Assembly: GCF_001642475.1 (NCBI RefSeq)
Contig: NW_019173933.1
Location: 310,001-374,000, forward strand
Length of the DNA stretch: 64,000 nt
Origin: Fonsecaea monophora
Taxonomy: Eukaryota; Ascomycota; Eurotiomycetes; Chaetothyriales; Herpotrichiellaceae
Reading direction: 5' to 3'
This document shows positions 45,232 to 56,719 of the stretch, in pieces (within the stretch, counting starts at the first letter, position 1; every line of letters begins with the position of its first letter). The notes under the pieces are model-generated. The model saw nothing but the letters and a program-made list of their open reading frames with translations. It had not been told where the DNA came from and did not search any database. Made by a program: the position numbers and the translations under genes.

Positions 45232-47249
45232 GAGAAACCTTTGTCATCTTTGGATGTTCGCTAAAACGATTCAGCCTCGACGCATTCTTCCGACATCCCA
45301 TCTTCTGCCATCTGGCAACATCGGATCTCCAGCTGGAGGCTTTCTTGGTCTGGCCATACAGGGACAAAAGCATGTTTTCCACAAACGGTCTTTATTTGGA
45401 GCCTGGTTAGGTCACCAATGGGGCCAATCCCATCATTCTGCTAGTCAGAGAGCAGCCCCTGTGCCCCTCCTCCACGAAGCCTTACCGGTACCCAGCCGGG
45501 AGGTGACCGCGATTTACCGACGCTGACTAAATGTGGCATGATTACTCGGTATACACTGAAAAGTCCCTTCGCGTACTCAATACTTGGTTTCACCTGACTG
45601 CGGGCTCCCTTCGCCTTGCACAATCAAGGATCAGCGTGCGGGTCCAAAATGTCCAACCTATCTCGTGCGCAAGTCACGCCTTCCACTCAACAAATACACT
45701 GTGTACAATATCTGCCGGGAGATCGGGGCCTATTGTCCCCATCTACAGTGGAACAAGCTTATGCCGACGGTTTGAGATCGCTGCAACTAACGGCTGGGGG
45801 CGTTGAATCTAGGTCTTACTCACGAGTGGCATGTTCATGTAGCAGCTAGTGCCCGACTTGGAAAATGGTTTCGAGAAGCTGCGAGGATTCTTGGAGTTGC
45901 TGCTTATACCTTTTTTGGTCTTGTCCCATGGGAACTATTTCCATCCTCTTCCGAGTATTGACAGTCCCTAGTCAAGCATTCTGTTGCATGCCACCTTGAG
46001 CCCGAAGCTCTTAAGATGCGATCAGAAAACAAACCGTACCCCTTTGTTGGCTGACCCACCCAGACAAGCCAGTATACAGTGCGCAAAACTACCTTGGCTG
46101 GCCTCGCTCATACACTTTCCACATGACGCAGCTTAAGCTACTGGTGGTAGAGGACTATGAAGCCCAGAAACCGACTAGGCTGAGCTATCGGTTGGAGCAT
46201 CAAGCAGGAGGTAAGCGACACAGAAAAAAGGCGTGTCAGATGACAAGCGGGTCTACACTACTTCTCAAGATCAAAACGGATATACCGGAGCACAAAATGA
46301 AAGTGGCCTCTGCTCAACAGGACCGCGATGTCGGTGATATGATTGGAATGTATGTGTATGCCTTTGTCAAGTGCGGTCGACATGAGCAAGTCGTCAGGGC
46401 TTGCAAAATTGATAGTGGACGATGGACGACATACAACCCGAGGTTTCAGGGAGGATGCAGTGGCCCTGGTCTCTCGTGTCACTAGGAGATAGTACTCGCA
46501 GCACCGGCTGGGCTACAGGGAGCTACTGTCTCATTTCCGCAGCAAATCGCCTTGTATCAGAAGAGAGCACGCCTACTCTTGGAATATGTTCGCTCATGGA
46601 AACGCCACATTCCTGATTTCCTGCGGACTTGACATTTCCTTTAATGTCTTCTCAATTTAGAGCTATAGCTACAGTCGATACGGTCAACAAAGCCCCCTAT
46701 ATCACGTAGCTCCCTAGTTCACTCGTACCACTGGAGAGGGATTTCCGAAGTGTCGTTCGTGGATTTGATCTCCCCGACTAGTCGCCATTATTTTCTGCCC
46801 CGTTCGGACACGACCAGGGACCGATCTCGGAAGAATTAGTTGGCTATCGACGAGACAATCATCGACAACGGAGGTCCCCGTCGAGCCTCTGGAGTCGACC
46901 AGTTATCACTAAGGCTACTCGACTTGTCTCCATCTGCTACGCCTCTGGTACGCCTCTTCTCTCACCGTCTCTTCTCCCCCACTTGGGCCCGCGGGAGCAC
47001 GAGGCGGCTAGAAAGCAAAGCTTACATAGCATTGAGACAGGTACGCCTTTTGTCCTTCCCCGCGCCAGTCAAAGTGCTCGCAACATTGTGTATCAACGAT
47101 AAATTCTCTCGCATGACGCATGCCTAGTCCGAGGGTCGCTGGCTCGACATAAGAGGCAAGATGTCGTGTGCTTCAGCTTAAACATCATATTTTGCCCACC
47201 TCTTTGGTCTGCTATTCCCGGGACAGGCTGATGGTCTGCTTAATCGACA
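45232..47249. other. 2 kb intergenic region, no supported gene
   Basis: Only short unrelated frames occur on both strands. I see no LTRs, inverted repeats or tRNA-like sequence. Confidence 0.5.
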
Positions 47250-48782
47250 ATGCCACATACCGAACGCATTGCTCTGCGCGAGTCGCCACCGTCATACGAC
47301 GGCGGTGCAGTCGGAATAGCCCGAGATGCTGATGCCAATGTCGATGTCGAGGTCGAGGTCGACGAACTCAGTCTTGACCATGCTAATCCGAGGCAGTGGG
47401 CATCCAGGCGGCAGAAAGCTTGTGTTCTCGTGGGATCTTCAATCCTTCAGCTGCCAGTATGGGGTAAGGCACCATGAGGTATTGTTACATGGCTGGTTAC
47501 AATCCTTCTACTAACCACCGAAACCCCGTCAAACTGTGCAGGGTTTGCCATGAATTACGGCGTCTTCCAGGAATACTATTCCGGCAACTGGACGCTGGAG
47601 GGGAGTCGTGAAACCACCGGTATCATTGGCACCACCTCCAACGGTGTCATGTACCTGTCAATGCCTTTCCTGTTCGCACTTTTCTCCCGACGATGGGCCC
47701 GTCGACGGCAGCTCGCGGCGCTGTGCGGTGCGGTACTCAGCTGTGTCTCCTTCCTCTTGTCCTCATTCAGCACCGACGTCTGGCATTTAGTCGCGACACA
47801 GGGAGTCACGTCGGCGTTGGGGTGCGCTCTCATCTACAGTCCAACCACGCTGTCCCTGGGGGAGTGGTTCAACACGGGAAACCGTGCTGTCGCGTATGGG
47901 GTAGTCTTATCCTGCAAGAACATCGTCGGCTCGACCTGTCCGTTTATCCTGCGCGCCCTGCTCGACCGTTACGGCTTTCGCAACACATTGAGGATCTGGA
48001 CCGCCCTGGCAGCGGCGACCAGTATCCTGGGCACATTTATGATCCCGACCCCGCCGTCGACCGTTACCATGGTCACCACCACCGCCACCAGCACCTCGAG
48101 TGACCACCGGTCGCGTAGGATTCCCTGGCATTTCCTCCGCCACCGGACCTTTTACATCTACAGCGTTGCCACCGTCCTACAGAGCTCCGGGTACGGCATC
48201 CCGCAGACGTACTTGAGCACGTACGCGCACGAAGTCACGAAGCTGTCGCAGACCTCGGCCACGCTGTTGCTGACGCTCTTCAACCTCCCGGGGATCGTCT
48301 CGTCCTCGTTCTTCGGCTACCTCAGCGACAACAAGCGGCTCCCACTCTCAGTCACGACCGTGACGGCCATCTCGGCCGTCAGTTCGGCCCTGTCGGCGTT
48401 TCTATTCTGGGGCCTGACCTCGCGGGGCGCCATGGCCCTCCTGGTCCTGTTCTCGGTGACCTTTGGCTTCTTCGCCGGTGGTTACAGCGCCACCTGGGGC
48501 GGCGTCATCAACCAGCTGGAGCGCGAGGCCGCGCAGCGCAACGAGGCCATCGACTCGGGAATGCTCTACGGCCTGCTCAACGGCGCAAGAGGCATCGGCT
48601 ACGTCGTCGGCGGTCTGGCCGGCGTGTCCCTCCTGAAAGCCGGAGCCGACGTGGCCGCCTCGGTGCCCGGTCCCGGCTATGAGACTTCCTACGGTCCTCT
48701 CATCATTTTCACTGGTCTCTGCACCGTGTTTGGCGGCTGGGGGGTGCTGTGGAAAATACCCAAGCTGCTGCGCTTGGTGTGA
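47250..48782 (+). CDS. MFS transporter, monocarboxylate (MCT)-type
   Basis: Exons 47250-47463 and 47542-48782 join over a 78-nt intron (GTAAGG, TACTAACC branch, GTGCAG, phase 1), giving 484 residues. A hydrophilic acidic N-terminus (to about 55) precedes roughly twelve hydrophobic helices. Family-type features are GFAMNYGVFQEYY in helix 1, TTGIIGTTSNGVMYL, the RRWARRR loop, NTGNRAVAYGVVLSCKNIVG, FGYLSDNKRLPLS in the central half, and YGLLNGARGIGYVVGG near the end. This suits the fungal MCT-like MFS group, which moves carboxylates, riboflavin or siderophore-like substrates; the substrate is not readable here. Exon 2 is markedly GC-rich compared with the flanking spacers. The neighbours give no pathway context. 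Confidence 0.87.
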
Positions 48783-50244
48783 TGCGATGAGAGCATTCGT
48801 ATAGGTAAATGTGGTCGTTGCGATCTCATCACTAGCAATTTAGACCACTTTTTTTTTTTTTGGTCTTTTGGAAATGTGGTTCTTCTCGCTTTCCTTGTAG
48901 CCTCAGGATATCTTGTGTCCATGGACCACAAGAAAGCGGTGTTGCGGGCTTTAGTGCGGAATAGGTTAGCTGACCGCACCAACTAATTTCCAGAGAGGCC
49001 ACAATCTTTGTCGTGAATTGTTCAAAAGGTTAAAATGATTGGGTTTTCTGGCTGCGGTATCGGACCATGATTGTACGTGTGTTAGAACATACATACTAAT
49101 CACTTGTGTGATGCGGAGTATGTCGAGTATCTACGAGTACTTGTAGTACCATGCAGTAGTTGGTGCCCAGAAACCCGCGTGACCCGTCAAACTCCGATGT
49201 GCTTCCCGGATGAATATTCTGCCGAAATGAATTTTGGTCCCTTGACGCACCCGAAAATTCTCGGCAGCGCACTGGAGCGATCGAGATGGGGACAAAGATC
49301 ATAGTGGATTGAGGAGAAATCGAGAGCACATGTTTTTGCCCCAGACCACCAATTTGGGTGCCAATTGCAGGGAGTGGAGATGACATAAGAGCGCATGTGG
49401 AATGGGCGTGCATGTGGCATTTGGATCGAGGCACATGGAGCACATGGAGCACATGCTAGAGATAAGGATGGAAGTGAGAGCGAGAAGGTGGTGTCTCTAA
49501 TGTACTCGTACTCGTCGCGGCTGGGCCAACAGAACGACGGACCAGTTGAGGTCCAGACAATTTGGAGTAGCAAAAGCAAAAACAAAGGGGATTCCAAGGG
49601 AAGCACAAGCTTCTTTCCAAAGGATCCAACAGCTTGTCAGCCAATCGGGGGGATTGTGATGATGGGAGGAGAAGGGCCAAGGTACCGCGTACCTCATGTG
49701 CACAAAGCACAAGTACAGGTAAAATACTCGGTACCGCGACCCAAAGCGGCGATTCGGCTGTTGGCCCCAGGAAAACCACTGACGGAGCATGTGATCGATT
49801 TCCCTCCCCCAATAAAGAAGATCATCATCACCGTCCATCCACCGCCGTCCCATTCACCCATGCCACGGTCCGCCGCCCGCTCAATCATTGCAATTCCCTC
49901 TTTCTGTCATTCTTTCACCGACCGCTTGTGAGAACCAGTACCACGCTGCCACACACACTCTCTTTCTATTCGTGTTCGACTTCACTTGTTCGCTTGCTCA
50001 CCTGCTCACCTCCTCTCTTCCTCTGCTCGCCCTTGCTCCCTCCCTCGTATTACCAATATACCACCTTCACGCCGCATATCCAGCGCCGTCATTCCTCACA
50101 GTCCGACTCACCCTCTCCGACCATGTAGGGGTCTCTCAAATTACCATTCCACCGCCTCCAAGGACTCTTTCCGACTCTACACATTTGCCGACCGCCGACT
50201 GCTGCGCACTGCATTCAACTCGCCTCACTTTTCCTCCGCGCGCA
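48783..50244. other. Intergenic region with OPI1 promoter and leader
   Basis: It contains a T13 run (48849-48861), a 9-bp CACATGGAG triplet repeat (49431-49457), two GGTACCGCG direct repeats 49 bp apart (49681, 49730), and a long C/T-rich leader from about 49900. An ATGTAG start-stop element lies at 50123-50128. No further gene is supported. Confidence 0.5.
49431..49457 (+). repeat. 9-bp tandem repeat (CACATGGAG, three copies, last imperfect)
   Basis: CACATGGAG occurs twice exactly and once as CACATGCTA. Its role is unknown. Confidence 0.8.
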
Positions 50245-51751
50245 ATGGACTCACAATCGCCAAATCCACCTTACGCCGTTCCTCCTCCGTTCTCACCTCC
50301 GCTTTCCGCCCACCGTTCCTCTGCCGAGTCTCATAAACCCGCCTCTATCGATATCGACATGATGCGATCTGACGACCGATCCACGAGGGCAGGCAGTGTG
50401 CTCTCTGGAATGTCCATCGAGGACATGGAGGCTGCCGAGACCCTGAATAATCTCTCTCAGAGTAAGAAGTCCCCCGAAAAGTCCCTTATACCCTAATCTA
50501 ATATGCGCCGTACCAGAATACCACTCGCCGAGGCAGTCTCAGCCGCAACAACCTCCTACGCTTGTCCAGTCTCATACCAGCTTCGACTCTGACCAACCGG
50601 AACCCCTCCTACGACTGTTTACGAGCCAGTACCCTTGGACCCGCCCTCTCATCAACGGCTCCTTGTCCGCTTATAAGACTACACAATCTTATATACCAGG
50701 TGCAGAATGGACCGAGCGGAATGTTGGCTTGCCTATCGCAGGGACCGTCGCCAGAATATCGGGTGTGGAAGGTGGTTTGCGCTGGGCCCTACAGCCCAAG
50801 CGCGATGGGAGATCGCCAACTAAACCCTCTGACATCGAGAAGGGGTATTCAGATGTCTCCCCCAATGGGACCAACCGACCAACCTCCGAGACTGGTTACT
50901 CGGATTCGCTGCCCGCCTACAACCCCGGCGATCGCTCACCACCCTATGTTGAACAGCAAGTCCTTCTCAAAGGCCATGACAATCGCCAACCTCCACCGGG
51001 TTGGCGCCAACAACTAATGGTCTCTACCAGCGGTCTAGGCATTGCCATGAGCGATGAATCGATTCGAAGTCTGCGGTACTGTCTCAGCTGGCTGCGCTGG
51101 GCAAATGGCCGACTCGGGGAAGCCATCCAGAATCTCAAAAACCTGCTTGAGCGGTGGGATGAAGGGGTCACTCCGGGTGAACAGCCCCCCACCATGTCCG
51201 TCGCGCATATGACTCAAACCCACGAAGAGAGAAGACAAGCTGCTCTGTCTGCCCGTATCGCAGCACTAAGAGCCGACGTCCTCCAAACCCTCAAGCATGT
51301 CGTTGGGATTGTCTCCAATTACGCGGGTGGTGCCTTACCCCAGAATGCCCGAGATCTGGTGCATAGACATTTGGTCAGTCTACCCCAACGTTTCAATCTG
51401 GCCAGCCGGGCAGACGGAGAGGAAGACTCATCCAGTGAGACCGGGCCTGAGAGCTCTGAAGCGGTTAAGAGTGGAAGGAGAGTCATGGTTCTGGCCCAAG
51501 AGGGGTTGGACATGATGACCCAGGTCAGTCGAGTGGTCAACGATACTCTTGTCAGTGCAGAAGGTTGGTGTGAGAAGCTGGGAAAAAGAGTCGATCGACA
51601 GCACCAGCAACCTTCGCAACAGTCACTGGTGGACGAGAAGATGGAGACAGACAACCGCGAGGGCAGCGCAAGGAGTGAAACAGTACGAAGCGAAACGCTC
51701 GCACCAAGTGATGGTGGGAGGGACGTCGAGGATGTCAAGATGACCATGTAA
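50245..51751 (+). CDS. OPI1: Opi1-type transcriptional repressor (CCG-8 family)
   Basis: Exons 50245-50461 and 50517-51751 join over a 55-nt intron (GTAAGA...ACCAG, phase 1), giving 483 residues. Opi1 represses phospholipid-synthesis genes and is controlled by phosphatidic acid at the ER; the Neurospora relative CCG-8 is clock-controlled. The family signature is present: GMSIEDMEAAETLNNL near the N-terminus, WTRPLINGSLSAYKTTQSYI (linker to the core domain), AEWTERNVGLPIAGTVARIS, and a long helical core with LMVSTSGLGIAMSDESIRSL and LRYCLSWLRWANGRL. The C-terminal region includes VVGIVSNYAGGALPQNARD and the SRRV-like SGRRVMVLAQEGLDMM segment. The tail is acidic and Ser-rich. No FFAT motif was recognised by eye. 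Confidence 0.92.
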
Positions 51752-52545
51752 CAACACGCGTACAAAAGGTGAGTGGCATATGTTTTCGTGGCGGGCTGTA
51801 AACGTTCCACCTCTCGATCTTATGGCACAACCTTGATGTAAGAAATACTTCTGGTTGGATACAATGCTTGCAATTTTGCAGACCCAGGGGGAGCGATACC
51901 GAGAAACAACGAACAATGCTTTGAAAAATACTGCCTGTGCACTACGTTGGGAAGAGAATGTGTCTCAAACGATCAAAGAATTAGCAATGATTAGATGAGC
52001 CACGTGTTACGGCATAAAATAAGACAAGAGAGAGCTTCTTGACTATCAAAAGTTTGGAGTGGTCGATCAGGTGGAAGCAAGCGGTCTGGTGAAGGGCGAC
52101 AGTTCACTTGATCCATCACATCAACGAACACCTTCCCACCACGGGAGAAGGGAGAGGAGGATTCCTTCAAGAAATATACTGATACCCAAAAAAGTCCATT
52201 GCCATCCTTATGGTCTAAACCGTAGCTTGAGTTCTCCTGCACATATGTGTCTTCTTGCTACAATGTGAATCTGTGGTTCAAAGATAGAAAAGAAGGTGGA
52301 CAAGGCTGACGTTGGAGTCGGAGTCGGAGGAATCTTTCTGCGAATACAGCGAAACGTGGTGTTGCTCCAACATCTCCGCAGTCCAGCCTCTCGACTGCTG
52401 AGCGTCAAACCAAGTTTCACTTACTTACTGTACAGTACAAACACATGTCCCAAGTCGGGACGCAGCTAGTCCTTGCTATTCCACAACTCTTGAACCGTGG
52501 CCTCTCATCCGGTCGCACCATGACTGTCCCCAAGTGACAAAGACC
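51752..52545. other. OPI1 3' region and SEC10 promoter
   Basis: No gene is supported in 794 bp. A short GGAGTC repeat occurs near 52313-52330. A five-codon uORF (52520-52537) ends 8 nt before the SEC10 ATG. Confidence 0.5.
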
Positions 52546-55173
52546 ATGGACCCCCAGCAATATCACGGGTCATCTCACCCCTCCGAGCAACCCACTAGCC
52601 GCACCATCTTCCCTAAAGGGCCTGTATTCAACCTCGAGGACTTCTCCAGCCGCGACTTCATAGCCAAAGACTTCATCGAATCCTTGACCGAGAGTGTCCA
52701 GTCCGCTCATCGCCGTTCGCACGGGACCGCCAACGCGCCCTTCGACCCCAAACCCTTGATCCGCGCATTCGAACAGGCCTCGCGCCGCCTCGATGAACTG
52801 TCCGGTGAGCTCGAGCAGCGGGAGAATGAATTATCCGCCGCCGTGAGAAGAGCCGAGGCGCAGCATGCGGGCAACACCGAGACACTGGGCAGGAAGCTCA
52901 ACTCGACGATTGAGAGCTTTCAGAAACTAGACACGTCTTTAAAGAGCGACCGAGGGGAGAAATGGGGCGGCAATGTCGCGGTGGACACGGGGCGGAGGAT
53001 CGAAGAGCTGGACCGACAGAGGAGGAAGGCTCTGGACGCGCACTTCTTGATTGAGTGCTGGGACGAGGTCAGTAACCGTGGGGAGGTCACTCTGTTGGAG
53101 AATCTAAGGAGATCGGGCACCGGAGAAGGGAAGATCAGGTCGGCCAACATCGCCCGCCAGCTACTGAGGATCAGCCAACGACTCGACCCGAAAAGTCACG
53201 GCCAGCCCAACGGGGTATCGACGACCAAGCAGGTCGGCATCACGAACGGAGTGACGGGGAGCCGGAGTTTCAACACCAGAGAAGTCATTGAAAAATTCAT
53301 CGAGACGCTCGAGAACGATATGCTCAAGTTGTTTGACGACTTTTATCGACGGAAAAACTTTGAGGAGATGAAGAACTGTGCGATCGTGTTGCAGGACTTT
53401 AATGGCGGCGCGTCCGTGCAAGCGGCCTTTGTCAACCAGCACCAGTTCTTTATCGATCGGAGTAATCTCATGACCGAGGAGATTGGCGGGGACCAAGAGA
53501 CCTGGATTCGACTCTCGGACCCAGACGCCGAGTTACCGGGCGTTGAACCTGGCTTGCAGTCGTTGATCGACGAAGTCAAGGTCGTGGTTCAGGAAGAGTC
53601 GGGGATCATCAAGAGAGCATTTCCCTACCCGGAACAAGTGCTGGGCAAATTCGTTCAGAGAGTGTTTCAGCAATCTATACAGCAAAGGCTAGAGTTGGTG
53701 CTGGAGAAGGCCGAGTCCGAATCCACGCTCGCCTACTTGAGATCGCTCCAAGCTGCCAGAAGTTACATCAGCGTCCTCGTCGAAGACTTGAAGGCGCATG
53801 GGTTGACAGAGCATCCTGACCCGGCGACTTCGCAGACGAGTCAACTACTTGACCAGCAACTCGATGAACTCTTCACCCCATACTTTGGCGGTTCAGCATA
53901 CATCGACAAGGAAAAACACAACCTTCAAGAACTCTACAAATCGCTTCTGTTCAAGTTCGAACTCTTCCACTCTCGGCGCCAAAAGGAGCCAAAGACATAC
54001 CTCGCAGCCATCCGCAATCGTGGCCAGGAACTTCTTGCCTCGGCTAGAGAAGCCACCGACGCGTACGTTAAAAGCCTGGACTTGGAGAAAATGTCGCCTA
54101 CCCAGAAGAGGATCTTGTTGAGTGTCGCAGGTCTTCAGAGCACGGGTGGCGACGACAAGGTACAACCAAATATGGAGCTTGACGAGGAAGACGGGAGGTT
54201 GAATGTTGCATTCGCAAAAAGGATGCTCAAGTGGCTCGCCGAAGGTGTCAGACGAGGGCTTGAACTAGGTGGTGGTTCAGAAACGCCAAAGGATGTCGCT
54301 GCTCTCCTCAACCTCGTCCTCAAAAATCTGTTGGAATCCTACGTCGAAGTGTCTCTCGAAGCCTGCGCGGACCTCGCCTCCTCCTTTGAAAATACACGAC
54401 GGGAGCCCGACCTCTCTTATCTCTCTAACCTTCGCACCGCAGTGCACATTGCGCACCTAGTGCAGTCCTGCATCAACACTCTTCTTATCCCCCTGGCGAG
54501 CTCGTCATTGACCACGCGGCGAGAGATGGAGAAAGCTGCCCGTACAGCGACCATCCGCATCGAGGATCAAATCAATAACATTGAACAAGCCACCGTCGAT
54601 GGCGTGCTTAACTGGACGTCACGATTGCTGTCCAACCAGAACCGCGTGGATTTCCGACCCCGGCAGGAGACGGAAGCGCCGAGCTTGGAACAACCTCAAA
54701 CGTCAACCTGTGAAAGCGTGTGTAGATTTTTGGGCTTGTTCCACGAGACTGCAGTGCAAAGCTTCGACGGCGCGAATCTCAGTGTGTTGCTCATGGAAGT
54801 TGCAGTGGGATTCCGCAGTCAGCTCCTCCAGCACTTCACCAAGTATCAAGTCAATAGGATTGGCGGCGTGATGCTTGCGAGAGACATGTCCCGCTACGTC
54901 CAGCTTCTGCGTTCTTGGGAACTTGGCCGCGGCGCCAGCGGCGAGAGCGCCACCATTGACGCCGATGCAGTCAGCGGAGGAGCGTCCTTCAAGAACAGTC
55001 TCGAAGTGCTCAGTGAGCTTGCCAGCGTGTTTGTGCTGCATCCCGACGCGTTGAAGGAGAGACTAAGGGGGCCCGTCCTGGGAAATCTGGGCAAGGAGAA
55101 TCTCAGACCGTATCTGCTCAAGCGGGATGATTATCTCGAGGTGGGCATGCAGAGTCTGCTGGCGTCTTTGTGA
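52546..55173 (+). CDS. SEC10: Exocyst complex component Sec10
   Basis: Sec10 is a rod-like helical subunit of the exocyst, which tethers secretory vesicles to the plasma membrane at sites of polarised growth. It bridges Sec15 on the vesicle side to the rest of the complex. The gene is intronless and encodes 875 residues from ATG 52546. Family features are FNLEDFSSRDFIAKDFIESL at the N-terminus, a coiled-coil heptad region at about 60-140, FIETLENDMLKLFDDFYR, MKNCAIVLQDFNGG, and FVNQHQFFIDR. Near the C-terminus is GGVMLARDMSRYVQLLRSW, followed by LSELASVFVLHPDALKERL. Length agrees with fungal Sec10. SEC10 is in tandem with OPI1, and COX17 lies convergent downstream. Confidence 0.94.
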   Translation: MDPQQYHGSSHPSEQPTSRTIFPKGPVFNLEDFSSRDFIAKDFIESLTESVQSAHRRSHGTANAPFDPKPLIRAFEQASRRLDELSGELEQRENELSAAVRRAEAQHAGNTETLGRKLNSTIESFQKLDTSLKSDRGEKWGGNVAVDTGRRIEELDRQRRKALDAHFLIECWDEVSNRGEVTLLENLRRSGTGEGKIRSANIARQLLRISQRLDPKSHGQPNGVSTTKQVGITNGVTGSRSFNTREVIEKFIETLENDMLKLFDDFYRRKNFEEMKNCAIVLQDFNGGASVQAAFVNQHQFFIDRSNLMTEEIGGDQETWIRLSDPDAELPGVEPGLQSLIDEVKVVVQEESGIIKRAFPYPEQVLGKFVQRVFQQSIQQRLELVLEKAESESTLAYLRSLQAARSYISVLVEDLKAHGLTEHPDPATSQTSQLLDQQLDELFTPYFGGSAYIDKEKHNLQELYKSLLFKFELFHSRRQKEPKTYLAAIRNRGQELLASAREATDAYVKSLDLEKMSPTQKRILLSVAGLQSTGGDDKVQPNMELDEEDGRLNVAFAKRMLKWLAEGVRRGLELGGGSETPKDVAALLNLVLKNLLESYVEVSLEACADLASSFENTRREPDLSYLSNLRTAVHIAHLVQSCINTLLIPLASSSLTTRREMEKAARTATIRIEDQINNIEQATVDGVLNWTSRLLSNQNRVDFRPRQETEAPSLEQPQTSTCESVCRFLGLFHETAVQSFDGANLSVLLMEVAVGFRSQLLQHFTKYQVNRIGGVMLARDMSRYVQLLRSWELGRGASGESATIDADAVSGGASFKNSLEVLSELASVFVLHPDALKERLRGPVLGNLGKENLRPYLLKRDDYLEVGMQSLLASL

Positions 55174-55897
55174 TTGATTACGGTGGGAACCGAGGGGGGA
55201 AACATCCAATATGGACGAACGCTTGTATGCATGTATGCATGTATTTGGAGTATATGCCTCCTGTGACATTTGTGCAACAAGGGAGAGAGTGAGTAGTATA
55301 GAAGCACCATGTCTAGACGTCCGGGACGCGGTGATCCAGGAGCAGTGTTCATATTATTCGTTCGTTGGTACAGTGGACATGGGAGGACCGCTATTGGATG
55401 GGGAGTACTTTTCCAAATGTGTATTTGCGGGAGCAGAGATCTATCTATGCTGCGAACATGAACATGAAGAGATACTACTCTCCCAGAAGACAATGATACC
55501 CACCACCCATATGCCATCGGATCCCATCAATTCATGTAGTGGTGTATGTGATTGTGCGAAGGGTGACTTGCAGTATGGCGTGCGTCGACTATGCCTCGTT
55601 TCGCAAAGGGCAAAGCCCTGAAAAAGTTGTATACCGTACATCCCAAACTCCGAGCGATTGCATGCTGCGCCATACCTAGCAATGCGATGTAATGCAATGC
55701 GCCCGCCCCTCCCAATGCTCGTGTCTGTACACCTCCGGAGAATACTGTACAGCTCCCCAAACAAAACCCATGTTCATGCCGGCGGTCCCCAGAGGGTGAA
55801 GAATACGATATCCGCTCCAAAGCAAGTCTGAGTTTGGACGTCCAGGAACTCGATCCGCCGCCACGGCGCCGCCTTTTCTCTGTAGGGTGCTTTCTTT
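55174..55897. other. Convergent spacer between SEC10 and COX17
   Basis: A GTATGCAT-type octamer repeat lies near 55224-55245. The rest is unremarkable and no gene is supported. Confidence 0.5.
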
Positions 55898-56431
55898 TCA
55901 TATCTTGAACCCATACCCGGCCATGCAGTCCTTGTATTGCATGACCAGACTCTTGCAGTCCTCTTGTGGGTCGTCGGCGCGGGAGAAGAGCATGCACTCG
56001 TCACGCCGCGATTTCTCGTCCTTGCATACGCAGCATGGCTGGATGAGTCATAGGGGCGTCAGCAGACAATTCATCATTCCGTGGGCGGGTGCACAGGTGG
56101 GTGGATGTATGTGTGTACGTCGCACGCAGTGACGGATGAGGGACAAGTGCTCTCGCAGCCAGGGCAGACAAATACGCAGGTATGGAGCTGTTGTTGAAAG
56201 CGCGGTGCTGGACGTTTTCGTACCTTTACTTTCTCCGTCTTCTCTCCTGCCGACGCCGTTTTAACATCGCGGGCGAGGTTGTCGGGCGTCGAAGGTTGCG
56301 TGACTGCGGCGGAAGCATATATTAGTTTGAGAGGTTCCTATAGTCCTCTGCCTGAGCGGGCATTGGGTATCAAACATACCTGCAGCAGGCTGCGCGGGCG
56401 TAGGCGAAGAAGACGAGGAAAACCAACCCAT
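55898..56431 (-). CDS. COX17: Cytochrome c oxidase copper chaperone Cox17
   Basis: Cox17 hands Cu(I) to Sco1 and Cox11 in the mitochondrial intermembrane space for cytochrome oxidase assembly. The three exons are short: 56431-56380, 56303-56224 and 56038-55898, giving 90 residues. Introns are 76 nt (GTATGT...CGCAG, phase 1) and 185 nt (GTACG...TCCAG, phase 0). The N-terminus MGWFSSSSSPTPAQPAA is Ser/Pro-rich. The copper motif is KPCCVCKDEK, and the twin CX9C motifs are C-KDEKSRRDE-C and C-KSLVMQYKD-C. The ending is MAGYGFKI, as in the family. The gene shares a 288-bp promoter with PRP45. The identification is strong even though no long single frame exists. Confidence 0.93.
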
Positions 56432-56719
56432 CTTGACTGGCAGACTCTGTGATGTAGAAGCTGTTCTCTGAGAGAGCTTTGCGGGTTGAACTTTGGCTGA
56501 GAAATACAAATTGTATTTGGAGATGATTGGAGATCCGGAAGACGTCAACTGCTCTTCTCCATCAAAAGATTCACCGTAGATGGACGGTACGGTGAATCAC
56601 AAAGTGCCACTCCCCGCATTATGGGACTCTGCCCATTTTGCAACTTTCCACTTTCCACCTTCAACCCAAGTGTCTACCTATTCCTCCATTTCCTCGCGCC
56701 CTGCCAACCCTCCGCAATC
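56432..56719. promoter_or_regulatory. Compact bidirectional promoter, COX17 / PRP45
   Basis: Only 288 bp separate the two divergent ATGs, so both promoters must lie here. No clear TATA box is seen in either direction. Confidence 0.6.

Noticed and set aside
49888..50244. In-frame extension of the OPI1 first exon upstream of ATG 50245
   Set aside because: It is C/T-rich leader-like sequence without conserved residues; ATG 50245 gives the normal Opi1 start.
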